Part shown: piece after piece, positions 1 to 11,750 of the stretch
Numbering within the stretch: the first letter of the stretch is position 1
Layout of the letters: each line of letters opens with the position of its first letter
Assembly (NCBI GenBank): GCA_029204225.1
Contig: CM055102.1
Coordinates: 5,571,520 to 5,635,519 of the forward strand
Direction of reading: 5' to 3'
DNA: 64,000 nt
Source: Diphasiastrum complanatum
Lineage: Eukaryota; Streptophyta; Lycopodiopsida; Lycopodiales; Lycopodiaceae
The notes under the pieces: generated by a model
What the model saw: the letters and a program-made list of their open reading frames with translations, nothing else
Told to the model about the DNA's origin: nothing
Database searches by the model: none
Made by a program: the position numbers and the translations under genes

Positions 1-294
1 AGATTCTTTTGCTGCAACATCTCTGACTGTTTGCTGCTCAGGAACTCGTGAGAAACCGATGGATCGGCGGATTGCAATGGCTTGCGCGGATCTACGTGGG
101 TACTTGTTCCCGTGTTCCAATTTACAAAATAAATGGCTCCCGACTGTATACAGCATTTAAAATTCACAGCGAGCATCAGATCAGTAGCAAATCCCAGAAA
201 TGTATTCGCCATATATCGCAATTGTGAAACGAAACGAGTTATGTAAACAAAAATTAAGAGCAAATTCTTCTTTGTCTATAGGAACGAGTAGTAC

Positions 295-561
295 CTTCAA
301 GTCAAGGCGCTTCTCCCATCCGCTGGGAAGAGGTATCTCTGGGTCTAGCTCCACGAATTCAGATTGCTCTCTGGTGGACGAGCTCCCGAAAAGATCCAGG
401 GTATGTCTGGTATTATCGCTATACGAAGCACCCGTCATTAGATCAAATAGTTTTTGCTGATCATCCCCCCAGCTTCGTTTTTTAGTCATCACCGCACTTC
501 CCATGTCTGAAGCTCTCCACCCTATTTCCATGGCCAAAGCCATGACTGATCCTATTTGCAA
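295..561 (-). CDS. First exon of a WW-domain protein, CURLY FLAG LEAF 1-like
   Basis: The minus strand encodes about 89 residues ending in the first half of a WW domain (ELDPEIPLPSGWEKRLDLK). This is the hallmark of the plant CURLY FLAG LEAF 1-like family, nuclear WW proteins linked to cuticle development. Upstream lie a Lys/Arg patch (TKKRSWGDD) and the acidic/Ser-rich HTLDLFGSSS stretch. The frame reads on beyond LDLK for about 37 residues, but a canonical donor (AAG|GTAC, GT at 294-293) falls exactly where the family has an exon junction inside the WW domain, so I end the exon at 295. The rest of the gene would lie left of the window. Met at 561 is the most upstream start in this frame; internal Met codons at 543 and 534 are alternatives. 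It is the only clear host-gene coding sequence here. A processed or broken copy is possible because exon 2 is not visible. Family assignment is from recognition, not a search. Confidence 0.6.
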
Positions 562-610
562 ATATACAGAACTCCTATGCTTCTGAATATTCGCAAGTAA
601 CTATAAGTGG

Positions 611-620
611 GTTTATAAAA
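611..620 (-). promoter_or_regulatory. TATA-like box upstream of the WW-domain exon
   Basis: Read on the minus strand this is TTTTATAAAC, about 50 bases upstream of the first Met codon of the WW-domain exon. Spacing would allow a short leader starting near 585. A CT-rich minus-strand stretch further upstream (about 1130-1165) could instead belong to a longer leader with an intron. Motif match only. Confidence 0.35.
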
Positions 621-820
621 GCGAAAGAGTTTAAACAATTCAAGGCATCCAGAGAACACCATAGCATTTCTTATTGGGCTCAGACTGCCATCACAGAACC
701 TATTGAGATGGGCTTTGAGTCAAAAGCAACACGAAGCTAAATGATTGTGGATAGGCAGTATATCTTACAGCTGCATAATGAGCAACAGCGTATATGCATA
801 TCTTCACAAATCCTGGTGGT

Positions 821-905
821 GAGAGAGAAGAGAAGAGAAGCGAGATGCTGAGAAACCGAAGTGCTGAGAGAGAAGAGAAGAGAAGCGAGATGCTGAGAAA
901 CCGAA
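821..905. repeat. 45-bp tandem duplication
   Basis: Two copies of a purine-rich unit (first 821-860, second 866-905) are identical over 40 bases and separated by the 5-base remainder of the period. They contain GAGAGAAGAGAAG runs. It lies upstream of the WW-domain exon and reads as an open frame only by chance. Confidence 0.9.
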
Positions 906-1212
906 GGTTCAACAGAGGAAGCTCTGGAACGTTGAGGGATGACTGCGAAGTAGCTGAGAATGAGGTCGAGGCTTACGACATTTAAGCTTTAGACTTTAGA
1001 GGCGGAGTTGATCGTGGAAGCGGCAGGAGCAAGCATTGAATGCAGGCATTACTGCAGCTCCTCTTCTTTCATCGTCGTCTTCAAAGCTCCACCTTCACAA
1101 ATCAATTCTAATTTAAGAGAGAATGAATGAGCAAGTAAGAGGGTCTAGAGAGAGAGAAAGCCTAACTTCCAAGTTCTTATGTGGTCAAGCCTGCTGAGTG
1201 CTGCCTGCGTCA

Positions 1213-1230
1213 GCTGCTGCTGCTGCTGCT
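1213..1230. repeat. (GCT)6 microsatellite
   Basis: Six perfect GCT triplets. No supported reading frame crosses it, so it is not a poly-Leu or poly-Ala tract of a known gene. Confidence 0.9.
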
Positions 1231-1607
1231 ATTGAGACTTTAACTACCGAAACCTCAAAAGGAAAATTATCTCAAGGCTACTACAAAATGGATTAAACTT
1301 TGTGGGTCAATAGTGGAAAAGTGCCATTCAACAGATCACTTTGTAGGCTACTATATTTACTAGCTCCCATTCATTTGTTCAAGTTTTTCAACAAATCAAC
1401 CTTGAAGGCAACGCTACTTTTGGAGACACGGTTTTAATCCTTAATCATTTTAGAAGCATCAAAAGTGTTTCATACATGTCTAACATTAGAAGAAACATGC
1501 AAAAAAGACATGCACATGTGATTTATCAATTTTTTAGTATAGATTATGTATAGAAATATAATCTTGAAAAAAGGTGTGCTAAATTCAAGGATGAGAGAGA
1601 GTGTGTA

Positions 1608-1613
<6 letters not shown>

Positions 1614-1640
<27 letters not shown>
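1614..1640. repeat. (GT)n microsatellite
   Basis: About 13 uninterrupted GT units preceded by imperfect GTGTGTATGTGT. An 85-codon open frame across it is a by-product of the repeat. Confidence 0.95.
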
Positions 1641-2660
1641 CATCTTCTCACCTTATAGCAAGGTCAATCTTGGGAGGGGCCATATCATCCTAAGAGCATG
1701 GAACATGAGAGGGAGGTACCAAGGATTTTCCATAGAAAAAAAAGCTCATCAAAAAAGCATTGGAGGAGGAGAGGAATTGCGCTACTATGGAGACTCATTT
1801 TAGTGCAAAGTAGAGGTGGTGAAAAAGCATAATTTCACGCACCAGGTTTGGTACAACATGCCACACTTGATGGTGGCATGAAGGGTGAGGAGCTTGACTA
1901 CCTAAGTCACCTCTTAGGCAATTAAGTTTGCTTGTAGTTGCATGGTTATTTTTCTTTTGTTGACCCCACTCTTCAATCTCCTTCAAATCAAGAGTTGGAG
2001 AACTCCAACTAATCTTATTTTATGTTAGAGAAGTAATGATGGCTTTTTGGACTTGTAGATGCTCAAATTGCTTCTCAATATATCCTCACAAAATAAATCA
2101 ATAATGTTTTTTCTTTATGGCTTATGATTCAATCAAGGTTCAAAGGCACAAAAGATTAACATAATTCATTTTATTATGATAATCTTATTTGACCATTATG
2201 TGGGTCATTGGAGCTTTTTTAAATAGTGTGGCATGAGTAACTTCGGCACTTTAGTGCCTAGTACTCGAACGTTGGACCCTTTGTTACCTCAAAAAAGAAG
2301 GATCACTAACCTTGCGTCTGTGAACTGATAATTATCTCTTGGATGACTTAGCCTCCCTTATCCCTTAGGACCAATAACGGGTAGTACAAGAACATTCGCC
2401 TATGGTCCGTCAACCACATCTTTCGACCTAATCCTAGGCCCTGACTAAAGAATAGGTACTTCAACGTCTAAAACATTTTCCATGTTTAGTAGTTTTTCAA
2501 AGACATGTATGAGTGGTTTGTAGTAAAATCAATGGTTTTTTTGGGATTACCTAGTGGTCAAAACAATCATAATAATCAAAGAAGCATTTGGAATAATCTT
2601 AACCTCTATTTACTTATAAACAAAGTAACATCATCATAGTCATTGTGTTAGATAAAGTAA

Positions 2661-2752
2661 CATTGTTCATTTCAACCAATGTAGCTTTGCTCATACTCTT
2701 CGTAGCTAACATTGTTCATTTCAAACAATGTAGCTTTGCTCGTACTCTACAT
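2661..2752. repeat. 49-bp tandem duplication
   Basis: Two copies of a unit starting CATTGTTCATTTCAA begin at 2661 and 2710. The second is slightly diverged and incomplete. It is intergenic. Confidence 0.85.
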
Positions 2753-2899
2753 AGATTATCATAGCTAATATGGTATTTTTTGAACTTGGTGTTGGAACAT
2801 GCATGTATAATGTCACATGCATAAGGTAGCACACCATGTGCTATCTTTTTGTAGAATCACGGTAAGAAAGAAACTCGCAAACCTAACAAACATTTTACT

Positions 2900-5400
2900 T
2901 GCAAAATGCCAAGGCCCCATGTAGTGGATCTCCTATTATCAATACTTGTTGCCCAACTAACATTGAAAAAAACCCCTACTATGGTTGTTCTGCTTGTCTT
3001 TATTACAAGCCATAATTGATTGTACTGATGATACATCGTAGAACTATTTAGACAACTTTCTGATATATTTCTTTTGGATCAATCATGAATTTATTTACCA
3101 AAGCAATATAAATGATATATTTGGATCATTATTTGTATAGTAAATTAGACTTTCAACTAGCTTTCTATAGAGATAAAGATCCACATTTTTTGGTTCATCA
3201 TATGACACTAATTTGACATTCACATCCATTGGAGTATCTAATGGCCTAGAATTATGTTGATTAAATGTTTCGATGACTCTCTCACACACTTGCTTTGAAT
3301 TATGAGAATTTCAGTACCCTTTTTCCAAATATCAAATGATTTACCATGATCCCACTTGATTTCTTCAATGGCATCGTTACTACTTTCAATGATAATGAGG
3401 TCCTCAAAATATAATAATCACAATATTGCTTATTATAATTATTATATGTAGAGATTAGGGTATGATGTATTTTTTATCATTCCGTTTTTGTCAAAAATGC
3501 TCATTAATGCAAGAGTATCACTCTCTTGGTGCTTACTTCAGTCCATACATAGTCTTCTTGAGTTTGCAAACCAAATGTTCTCTCCAAGTTTCCTTTTGGT
3601 TGGTTGTTTAATATAAAAATTTTCTTTTAAAACTCCATTCAAAATTTTTTAATAAACATCCATTTGTTGGAGCTTTCAACCTTGGTAAGATTATAAGCAA
3701 TAATTGAACATATAGTCACTATCTTAGTTGCAACAACAAAGGTTTCATCAAAATCAATACCTTCCTTTTGCTCAATCCCCTTGCAACTAATCATAATTTT
3801 GTTTGTTCAATGTCATATTTGATCTTGTATATCCACTTGCATGTGATAATCTCCTTGTTTTTCAACAACTTTCGTGAGTCCCATGTTTCATTCTTCACAG
3901 TAGATACCATTTTGAGTTCCAATGCCCTTTTCCATTTCTTACGATCCTCGGTTCTTGAGTTCCAAACTAAACTTATCAATACAAGTTCAACTCCAGTTGT
4001 TGTGGAGGTTTTCTCTCTCTCAATAATCTCTTAGGTTCAATTGATTGGCTTGTTCCTAGACTTTAACATCACTGGTTACCTTCAAGAATCACATGGGAAA
4101 CTTTTTAGGTGCATCTGATATAGAATTTTCCTTTGTTCTCTCCTTTGGTTGATCTCCATCCAATTTCTCATCCTTTATCATCTCATCCTCATCTAATAAT
4201 GGCATGTGTGCCTCATCATTAAGTGATTGATCTCTATTCGCATCAAATATTGCACCCTGATCACAATTTTTTTGGCTTCTCCATGCAAGTGATACGCTTT
4301 ATCCCATGAATATGCACTTGATTGACTTTGTGTCAAACTTCTTTTTATTCTCTTTAGGTACATAAATGCATCACAATTAAATATTTGAATATTTATAATT
4401 AGCATGTGAATTCTTCCTTAGGTGCCATTCCATTCTCTGAGTTTGTTAGACACCTATTTAGCATGTATATTGTCTTATAACAAGCTTCAACCTAAATGGA
4501 GTTAGAAAAATTCTTGTACTTCAGTATAGACCATGCCAACACCATTATTGTCCTATTGTTTCACTTTGTTACACTATTATATTGTGGCATACATGGTGCA
4601 TTTTGCACGTGTTTTGACTTTCTATTGTCTACAAAACTCATTGAAAGTGCTTGACAAGTACTTACACCAATATCATAATCACTTTGCTTCTCAACAAGAT
4701 TCTTAAATTCACAAGAACAAGCAAAAGCATTTGATTGTGTAGACATAAAGTAAATATATGTCTTTTAGCTAAAATGATCAACGAACATATTGGAACGATA
4801 TGAAGCATCTTGTTTGCATTGGCCCACAAACATAAGTATGGATGATTTTTGGAATCCTTTGTGCTTTTTTCAATTCATTCCTTGGAAATATTTTCCTATG
4901 TTGTTTTTGGTGCCATAATCTACTTAATACATCAATCACACCTATCATAACTCCATTACAAGTAGATGCATTCAACTTATATGATCGTTTATCATTCACT
5001 CTCATACTTGTGGGTGATAATTTTATATCTATCCTTAATGCCCTTCACCAAGCACACATTGTGATTAAAATCCACCTTGAGATTTTGACATATTATCATT
5101 TCCATCAATGGAAGGTTGTTAGCCAATCTAGATATGTATTGAACATTGTCTATCTTTGTGATTTTTCCATTAGATAATCTAACCGGTATCACTCCTATTC
5201 CTTTCACTTGCAGAAGCTTGCCATAAGCATGACCTATATTATTACCCTCATGAACTTCACCAAACTATCATAACCATATTATCCTTGAAGTCATATTCCT
5301 TGAGGCACCATTGTCTATATATCATGCAATGCTTGGCTCGCCACTTAACATGAATTTAGTAAGCTTTCGCAGACCCCGAACTAAAATATACACTTACAAA
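2900..5400 (-). pseudogene. Ty1/copia pol remnant (protease to RNase H)
   Basis: Read on the minus strand, blocks appear in copia order with many stops and frameshifts. A protease-like YIDNGAS lies near 5310. The protease-to-integrase linker (5207-4992) follows, then integrase pieces with a degenerate LWHQKQH and VCGPMQT (about 5005-4780) and a FKNLVEKQSD block (4740-4560). The RT start has KWKRALELKMV and CKWIYKIKYD (3979-3791). The RT core is decayed (about 3600-3330). The RT end carries SRPLDTPMDVNVKLV and PNISF (3289-3095). An RNase H piece with SWATSIDNRRST lies near 2980-2920. Both catalytic aspartates of RT are lost. No flanking LTR pair was found. The order and motifs make the family call secure; the lineage inside copia is not determined. 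Confidence 0.8.
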
Positions 5401-5959
5401 ATAACCTCATTCATATGATCCTAATGTCTCCAATAGAAAAGTAGTAGAAAAGTTGACTAGGACTATAGAGTTTTTTGTTGCTCTTAGGGATTTTACATGG
5501 TGTTTCTTGTTATTTGTTAGCATAATTTACTCCCACCTTAAAATACTTGACTTGGATAAATATTATTTTACACAAGTATGGGGGCTGCAATGCTTTAGGA
5601 TCTAGGGATTGATAAAAATGCTTTCATACCCATCAACGGGACTTTCAATACATAGGTCATTCTTCTCTTTTAGAGCATTTTGTTGTCCCACTCCCCATCA
5701 CCACCCCTTCGGTCCAACACAAAATCATCAAATTTTAGCAATTGTACAAATGCAAGGATCGTGAAACCACTGACTACAAATTGTTATCCCTATTTATGAG
5801 TTAGCTCTCTCTATTAGTTATTTTCTTGCTACTCTTGAGGCCTAACATTTATCCAAGGTTGACTGTACATGGGATAAAGTAGAACAAGTTGGTCAAGTAA
5901 AGGTATTTCATTAAACTTGTGTATTTACCATCAAATCAATTTTCCACACACATGCACAA

Positions 5960-5992
<33 letters not shown>

Positions 5993-6339
5993 CCTAACAA
6001 ATCTAAAAAAAATTGCACATTATCACCACAATACCAAGCATGTGAATCTTAAAGTAAATCAAATTTGTATAGAGTCATCACAGTCAAAGATATCATATTG
6101 ACCAAACCTAACAACTAGCAAAAGCTCCAAGTTGAGGAGAATATGCCCACCTACATCCATCCACAACAACAACTATGTTAGAACAAGGACATTATTGTGG
6201 GAACTACAGGTGTCTACACATATTCTCAGTTGTTATTTATGTCGCAACAAGTAGTCATTGCCAAGCTAGGTGACTCTAATTTTGTCTGTATGATGAATAA
6301 AAATGTGAAAAAATTCAAAATCTATCTTGGATTTTTTTA
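5401..6339. other. Decayed gag region, then no recognisable gene
   Basis: The first few hundred bases lie where the gag of the minus-strand copia should be. A very degenerate zinc-knuckle-like stretch may be present near 5530, but I would not rely on it. The rest is AT-rich with a GT microsatellite and ends at the LTR starting at 6340. Confidence 0.45.
5964..5990. repeat. (GT)n microsatellite
   Basis: About 13 perfect GT units in intergenic sequence, preceded by CACACACATGCAC. Confidence 0.95.
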
Positions 6340-7124
6340 TGTTTCTAGTTTGTGAGAAATTATCACATGTGTGGACCATGTTCCCACATGTAGAAAAAGT
6401 AAAAATAGTTTATAATGTTGACTTTAGGGGTATCATAAAGACTAGTCAAGCATCTTGGTGTCACTAGGTGATAGGGCCAATTTTGGCTTTAGAGGTCAAA
6501 TGGTCGAGTACACATGTTTTGTCATGATTAGGCCAAAATTCAATTGTGATGTACCTCGAGCTAGTTAGGTTGCTTACACATGTCAAGTTTAGGTTTGATG
6601 AGTGATGCACCCTATGTGGTGGCAAAAGTCAAAGGTTCCAATCATAAGAGAGAGATGTGTTGGAAGGGTCCAATCAAAAGTGAGGGATGTTGCATCACAC
6701 ATCCAATAGGATTAGAGAGGATATGTTTAAAGGGTCCAATAGGAATTAAGCTTGGATCTCCATGAGTTTCTATATGTACTTTCATTCCCTTCTTTAATGT
6801 ATGAGAGATCTATGAATTTTTTTTTCAATTTGGAGATTTGCCAATTTTGCTTGTATTGTCTTCTCTCTCTAGATGAGCCCAAAAGTGGTATTTTATCTCT
6901 CTACCTGAGGAGAGGAGCTTGTTGGGACTTAGTTTATTTCATGAATTCTTCCACACGTGTGAAACACCTTTTGGTAATGAATGAATGCATGTAGAATGGT
7001 CTTTTTGCCTTAGATCTTGTCATTGATCTTGGATTTCAATCAATAGGTGATCTATAGTGCATGAGCCAAGCTTAGGAGATCAATTTCACACATTAGGGCA
7101 TTCCCACATGTGTGAATTTTCACA
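6340..7124 (+). repeat. 5' LTR of the composite element
   Basis: This is 785 bp with TG...CA ends. It matches 14213-15031 with roughly 36 mismatches counted by eye (about 4-5%). The last base abuts the primer binding site directly. Confidence 0.85.
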
Positions 7125-7136
7125 TGGTATCAGAGC
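7125..7136 (+). promoter_or_regulatory. Primer binding site (tRNA-iMet type)
   Basis: TGGTATCAGAGC follows the LTR end without spacer. It is the complement of the 3' end of plant initiator tRNA-Met and the typical copia primer site. Confidence 0.9.
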
Positions 7137-7969
7137 CTACCTAATCTTTTGATGCATCTATCATCCATAGTTTCAAAAATTTCATGAAAATCAAGATCTA
7201 GAGAGTGTTGATTGCATCTCCCATGCTATTTCAAGGAAATTTGGATCAAAAGGGATCATTATCATAATGATTGAATCATTTCAGGTAATCATAATGATTG
7301 AATCATTTCAGGTAATATATGGAATTACCTGCTTAGGCACGTGTGAAGTACAACCAAGTGCATTTGGAAAGTTCTCTTCCAAGTTAGATCCAAATTTGGT
7401 GCTAGATAGCTTTTTTGAAAGTTAGTTTTGTCTAGTTTTTTGTAGCAATTTGTTTCAATCCATTTGGCAGAGCCAATCAAAACATATAATCTTTTGAAGA
7501 GGGTTAGGTAGGGAACCTAGACCTGTGTGGACACATTTGGTTTTATCATATCTTGCTAGTTTGACCAAAAAATTGAAGAAGAGGCTTTCCAATTCCATCT
7601 ATTTGAAATCTAGTCAACTTTTTGAGATTATAGCCACATTGTTTCTTAGAATTCCACTGTATTAGAGTGATTTGTGGATTCTTTGAGCGTTTCACACGTG
7701 CCAAATATAGTTTGACCCAAACTTTGCCTATACTCCATCAATTGATGAGAGGTTGATCTAGTTTGAGAGAGATTGGCTAGCGAGATCCATCTGACATTTT
7801 GTTGCAAGATCTTGCATAGGAGCTAGTAGTACACCTTTATTGGATCCTATAGTGAAAGAGAAGCAACATTTTATGTCTAAACCACAAGGACTCTTCACTA
7901 TTACATGGTGTAGTGTTAATGGATCGTAATGTTAATGGATATAGTGTTAATGGATGTTAGTGTTAGATT
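7137..7969 (+). other. Copia-type untranslated leader without gag
   Basis: Leader of the outer element. It holds a perfect 27-bp tandem duplication (7261-7287, 7288-7314). Near its end is an imperfect 15-16-bp array based on TAGTGTTAATGGAT (7911-7967). Where the related copia at 48083 starts gag, this copy has ATG at 7905 followed within two codons by a stop (ATGGTGTAG). The array ends exactly where the inner LTR starts. Confidence 0.7.
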
Positions 7970-8112
7970 TGAATTCTCCATTAATGTTGAAATCTGAACT
8001 ATACTATTGCTCTTATGGACACGAACCTACGGGTGACAACTAACTCCGTCTCTTTGATGCTAGATTGACTAGATCTTGGATTCAGGTTAGGCAAGGAAAG
8101 AAAGCCACTACA
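7970..8112 (+). repeat. 5' LTR of the inner gypsy element
   Basis: A 143-bp repeat starting TGAATTCTCC and ending CCACTACA. It pairs with 14069-14211, which is the same length and also TG...CA, with about 12 mismatches by eye (about 8%). A tRNA-Asp-type primer site follows after three bases. An LTR this short is unusual for gypsy elements. Confidence 0.75.
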
Positions 8113-8115
8113 ATT

Positions 8116-8133
8116 TTGGCACCATTGCCGTGG
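8116..8133 (+). promoter_or_regulatory. Second primer binding site (tRNA-Asp type)
   Basis: TTGGCACCATTGCCGTGG resembles the TTGGCGCCGTTGCCGGGG primer site known from plant Athila/Tat-type gypsy elements. Two of the three differences are G-to-A at former CpG sites, as expected from old methylated DNA. It sits three bases after the inner LTR, which confirms that LTR end. Confidence 0.8.
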
Positions 8134-9340
8134 AGCTACACCAATTTTTCAGTTTACAGCATGATTGTTGGATGGTTAGCTTGCATTAGGCATCTTGTCA
8201 TGGCATGAATAGTGTTAGATCTACATTTTAGAGTTAGTTTGGGATTGATTTTGCTTGATTTGAGTGGATTTGCTTTTTTGAAATCTAATCTGATTGTTAA
8301 ACATGGAAAGCTATTTAGATCACCAATCTTAAGATCCATTTGGATCTGAGATATCAGAAAAAATAACAAAAATCGGTCAAATATGTCAGATTTGGTCAAA
8401 AAGAGGCAAAAATCATCATCAGAGCTTAGAACTTTTTACCCTCTTTCAGGAAACCTTCGCCAAGTTACAAACACCTTTGATTTTATTTGCAAAACCTTCA
8501 GTTTGAAGGGCGAAGATTAATGCCCAACATATTTTCAGAAACATCAGAATAACCGTAAAAAAACACCAAAAAAACACCAAAAAAACACAAAAATCCTAAA
8601 AATACAGAAAAAGAACCTTTGCCCGATTCACTGTGCTTAGATGTGATTCAGATCTATCTACTGCCAGGTCGGTGAAGAATAATACCAAAAAAAAAAAGGG
8701 TTTCAGAGGATCAGTTGCCATATTTTTGCCAAAAAAGTCACTTTTTTGCAAAATTACCAGTATTACTCTTGATCCTTAACCAGAACCTTTGTTGAGGTTC
8801 CAGAACATTCTATTTATAGTAAAGTATTATTTTTGAGTTTGGCGAAGATTCTTCTTGATCAGATCTCAAAAAATCTTGAATTTTACCCTCGCTAGACTAC
8901 AAAAACTATAATTTCTTGTGTCAGAAACCTTCATCTGGTTTTTTATAGTTTTATCTGTGTCAGATTTTCCATTTGAGAAGTCGACGAAGGTTAATTCCCA
9001 AGAAATTGTCAAAAAAAAAACTGTTCAAAGAGTTTTTTTTTTCCAAAATAGTACTATTAAAACTTTCGCCGAGACAACCTTTGCCTAGAGAACCTTAGCT
9101 TGTTCTATTTTTAGTTCTGATTTTCTAGATCAAGTCTCTGTCAAAATTTGGATCAAATCTTATATATTTTGAATTGGATTTTGAGAGATTTATCATTTTT
9201 TGAGAAGTATCAATTGATCAAATTTCAAAAAGTTTTTCATGATATAGAATCAGATTATTGAAAAGTGGAATAGATCTAGCAGATCTAATCTAAGATAAGT
9301 TACTGATTGAAAATCTAGATCCAATCTCATTATCATATTC
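8134..9340 (+). other. Gypsy 5' region, gag not recognisable, rich in a short motif
   Basis: This is where leader, gag and protease should lie, yet I see no open frame and no zinc knuckle or protease motif. An A-rich array of AAAAACACC units lies at about 8556-8600. The block holds many versions of AACCTTYGCCGAG on both strands (8452, 8493, 8613, 8783, 8926, 9062, 9076, 9091; inverted near 8504, 8838 and 8981). Gag and protease were probably deleted or decayed beyond recognition. Confidence 0.6.
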
Positions 9341-11750
9341 TAAGAAAAATGGGAAATTGTGGATCTGTGTGAATCTCAAAGCGTTGAACAAAGTGACGCG
9401 GAAGGATCACTTTCCGTTACCTTTTACTGAAACATTTTGGATCGCCTTGCTGGAGCGGAAGCTTATAGTTTTCTGGATGGATTTAGTGGTTAAAACTAGG
9501 TTAAGATTGCACCTGCCGATCGCCACAAAACTGCTTTTTCAACAGAATGGGACACCTATGCTTACAAATTAATGTCGTTTGGACTCTATAATGCAACAAG
9601 TTCATTCTAAAGAGTAATGCAATTTGCTTTTAAAGATTATCTACATAAATTTCTTGAAATTTACTTGGACGACTTGGAAATTCATAGTACAGATACAGAC
9701 CACCTGGATCAATTGGAAAAAGTATTTGAAAGATGCCGCAAATATCAGATTTCTCTAAATCCAGAAAAATGTCAGATATGGGTTTTCCACGGAGTTGTGC
9801 TTGGACATGTAATATCAAGACATGGTATTGCCACAGATTATTCTAAAATCAAAGTTATTGTGGAATTGCCACCGCCAACAACAATTCGGGGAGTTTATGT
9901 GTTTATGGGTCATGCAAACTACTATCGAATTTTTATTATCTTCTTTGCGGATTTAGCATGACCTATGTACAAACTGACTATTGTTCTTATTTGGACAGTA
10001 GAAGCATTAGAAGCCTTTGAAAAGTTAAAAAAAGCATTAACTTCAGCACCAATACTGCGTTCTCCATTTTGGACGATAGAATTTCATGTTCATACGGATG
10101 CCTCAAAATATGCCATTGGATCAGTTTTGACGCAGCCAGGTGACTATAAGAAGGATTATCCTATACGATTTGCAAGCAGACAGCTTACAGATCTAGAAAA
10201 GAATTATTCAACAACAAAACGGGAGGCATTAGCCATGATTTTTTCTGTTCGGAAATTTCGTCACTATCTCATGGAAACACACTTTGTATTTTATATGGAT
10301 CATCAACCATTACTTTACTTGGTAAACAAGACATGCAATACTGGACGTATTGCAAGATGGTTATTGTTATTGACTGAATTTGACTTTCGAATTGTGGTTC
10401 GAAAGGGCAAGCAACATTATCTAGTTGATCACGTTTCGCGAATTGAATCCGCACCAGTTAACACTGAAGTGGATGATGAACTGCCAGAAGCAGTACCTGA
10501 GTGGGCAGCAGATATTGTTGAGTACCTGATGCTAGGACAACTGAATGACTCCTTGACAAAAGTACAGAAGAGACAATTGATTCATAAGGCTCAACCTTAT
10601 CAATTAATTGCCGGACAATTATATCGTCATGGATCAGATAATATTTTACGAAGATGTATTTTACCTCATGAAGTACCAGATTTAATCATGTTTTTACATG
10701 ATGGCATGGGTGGAGGACACTTCTCTACAGATATTATTGTTCGCAAACTTTTGCAATCAGGTTGTTGGTGGCCTATGCTTCACAAGGACACAGAAAATTT
10801 TATTCAAGCGTGTGATGTTTGCCAGTGAGCACGACGGCCTACTCGTCAGCACTATAAACCCTTGCATCCAATTTATCGCAAGCACCGTTTGAAAAATGGG
10901 GGCTGGATAATGTTGGACCTATTCACCCTGTCGCGCAAGGATCTCAGGCCCGATACATTATCGTAGCAACTGATTATATGACCAAGTGGGTTGAAGCCAA
11001 AGCTGTCAAAGTTGTTGATGCAAAATCTACGGCCAAATTTCTATATGAAAATATTATAATCAGATTTGGATGTCCGATCGAGATTGTCAGTGACCGGGGT
11101 ACACACTTTGTTAATCAAACAATAAAGTGTTTACTGGAAGATTTTTTTGTTATACACAAATCTAGTACTCCCTACTATCCCAGAGAGAATGGCCAAGCTG
11201 AATCTTCCAATAAGATTCTTTGTACCATTATGACAAAGATAGTTGAAGTGAGTCGGTCTGATTGGGAACATAAACTGTATGCAGCATTATGGGCATTCAA
11301 AACCGCTTACAAAAATAGTACAAATCAAACACCTTTTCAACTGGTTTATGGTCAAGATGCTATCACGCCGATTGAATTTTTGATCCCATCCTTACGCATA
11401 GCGGCAACAAAACGATTAAATGATAATAAGTCTTTACAATTCTGTCATGAAGCATTGCACAAATTACAATTCATGCCTTAGTAGCAGAAAAAGGCCGCCG
11501 CAAGGCATGGCACGATCACCGATTGCACAAAAAAGATCTGAAAGCAGGAGATCTTGCATTAATGTACAAAACCAAGCTGATCAAGGGAAAGTTGAAGTTT
11601 ACCGATGAAGGCCCATATAAAGTGAGGAAAATCTTGAACTATGGCCTAGTAATTCTTGAGCACTTGGATAGAAAACGATTTGATACTCCGGTGAATGGCA
11701 GCCGATTACGCAAGTTTTGGCAGCCTGCTCCGCCAGTACAGCAAGCCTGA
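9341..11750 (+). pseudogene. Ty3/gypsy pol: RT, RNase H and integrase of the inner element
   Basis: The domains are in gypsy order but split over several frames. RT starts near 9357 (KALNKVTRKDHFPLPF). The active site is YLDD at 9662-9673. The RT thumb contains MGHANYYRIF (about 9905). RNase H has HTDASKYAIGSVLTQ with Asp at 10097-10099 and ASRQLTDLEKNYST. The integrase zinc finger shows HDGMGGGH and CDVC, ending at a stop at 10826-10828. The integrase core keeps D (10972-10974), D in VSDRG (11092-11094) and E in NGQAESSNK (11200-11202). The C-terminal GPY-type module is DEGPYKVRKI, ending at 11750. The primer site and pol resemble the Athila/Tat branch. Frames shift near 9600 and between 11480 and 11520, with a TGA at 9959-9961, so no intact polyprotein can be made. 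No chromodomain is present. Confidence 0.85.

Larger units (their letters stand above)
1231..2890. other. No recognisable gene
   Basis: AT-rich sequence without a convincing open frame on either strand. It contains the GT microsatellite and a short tandem duplication. The nearest recognisable element is the minus-strand copia remnant beginning at about 2900, so the right part may include its lost 3' LTR, but I see no paired copy to prove it. Confidence 0.6.

Noticed and set aside
2780-2850. TGTTGGAACATGCATG as an LTR start
   Set aside because: It looks LTR-like, but no second copy or primer site is associated, and it lies in the wrong orientation for the neighbouring minus-strand copia.
5500-5560. 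Zinc knuckle in the minus-strand copia gag
   Set aside because: Only an approximate pattern with missing cysteines; it is too degenerate to claim.
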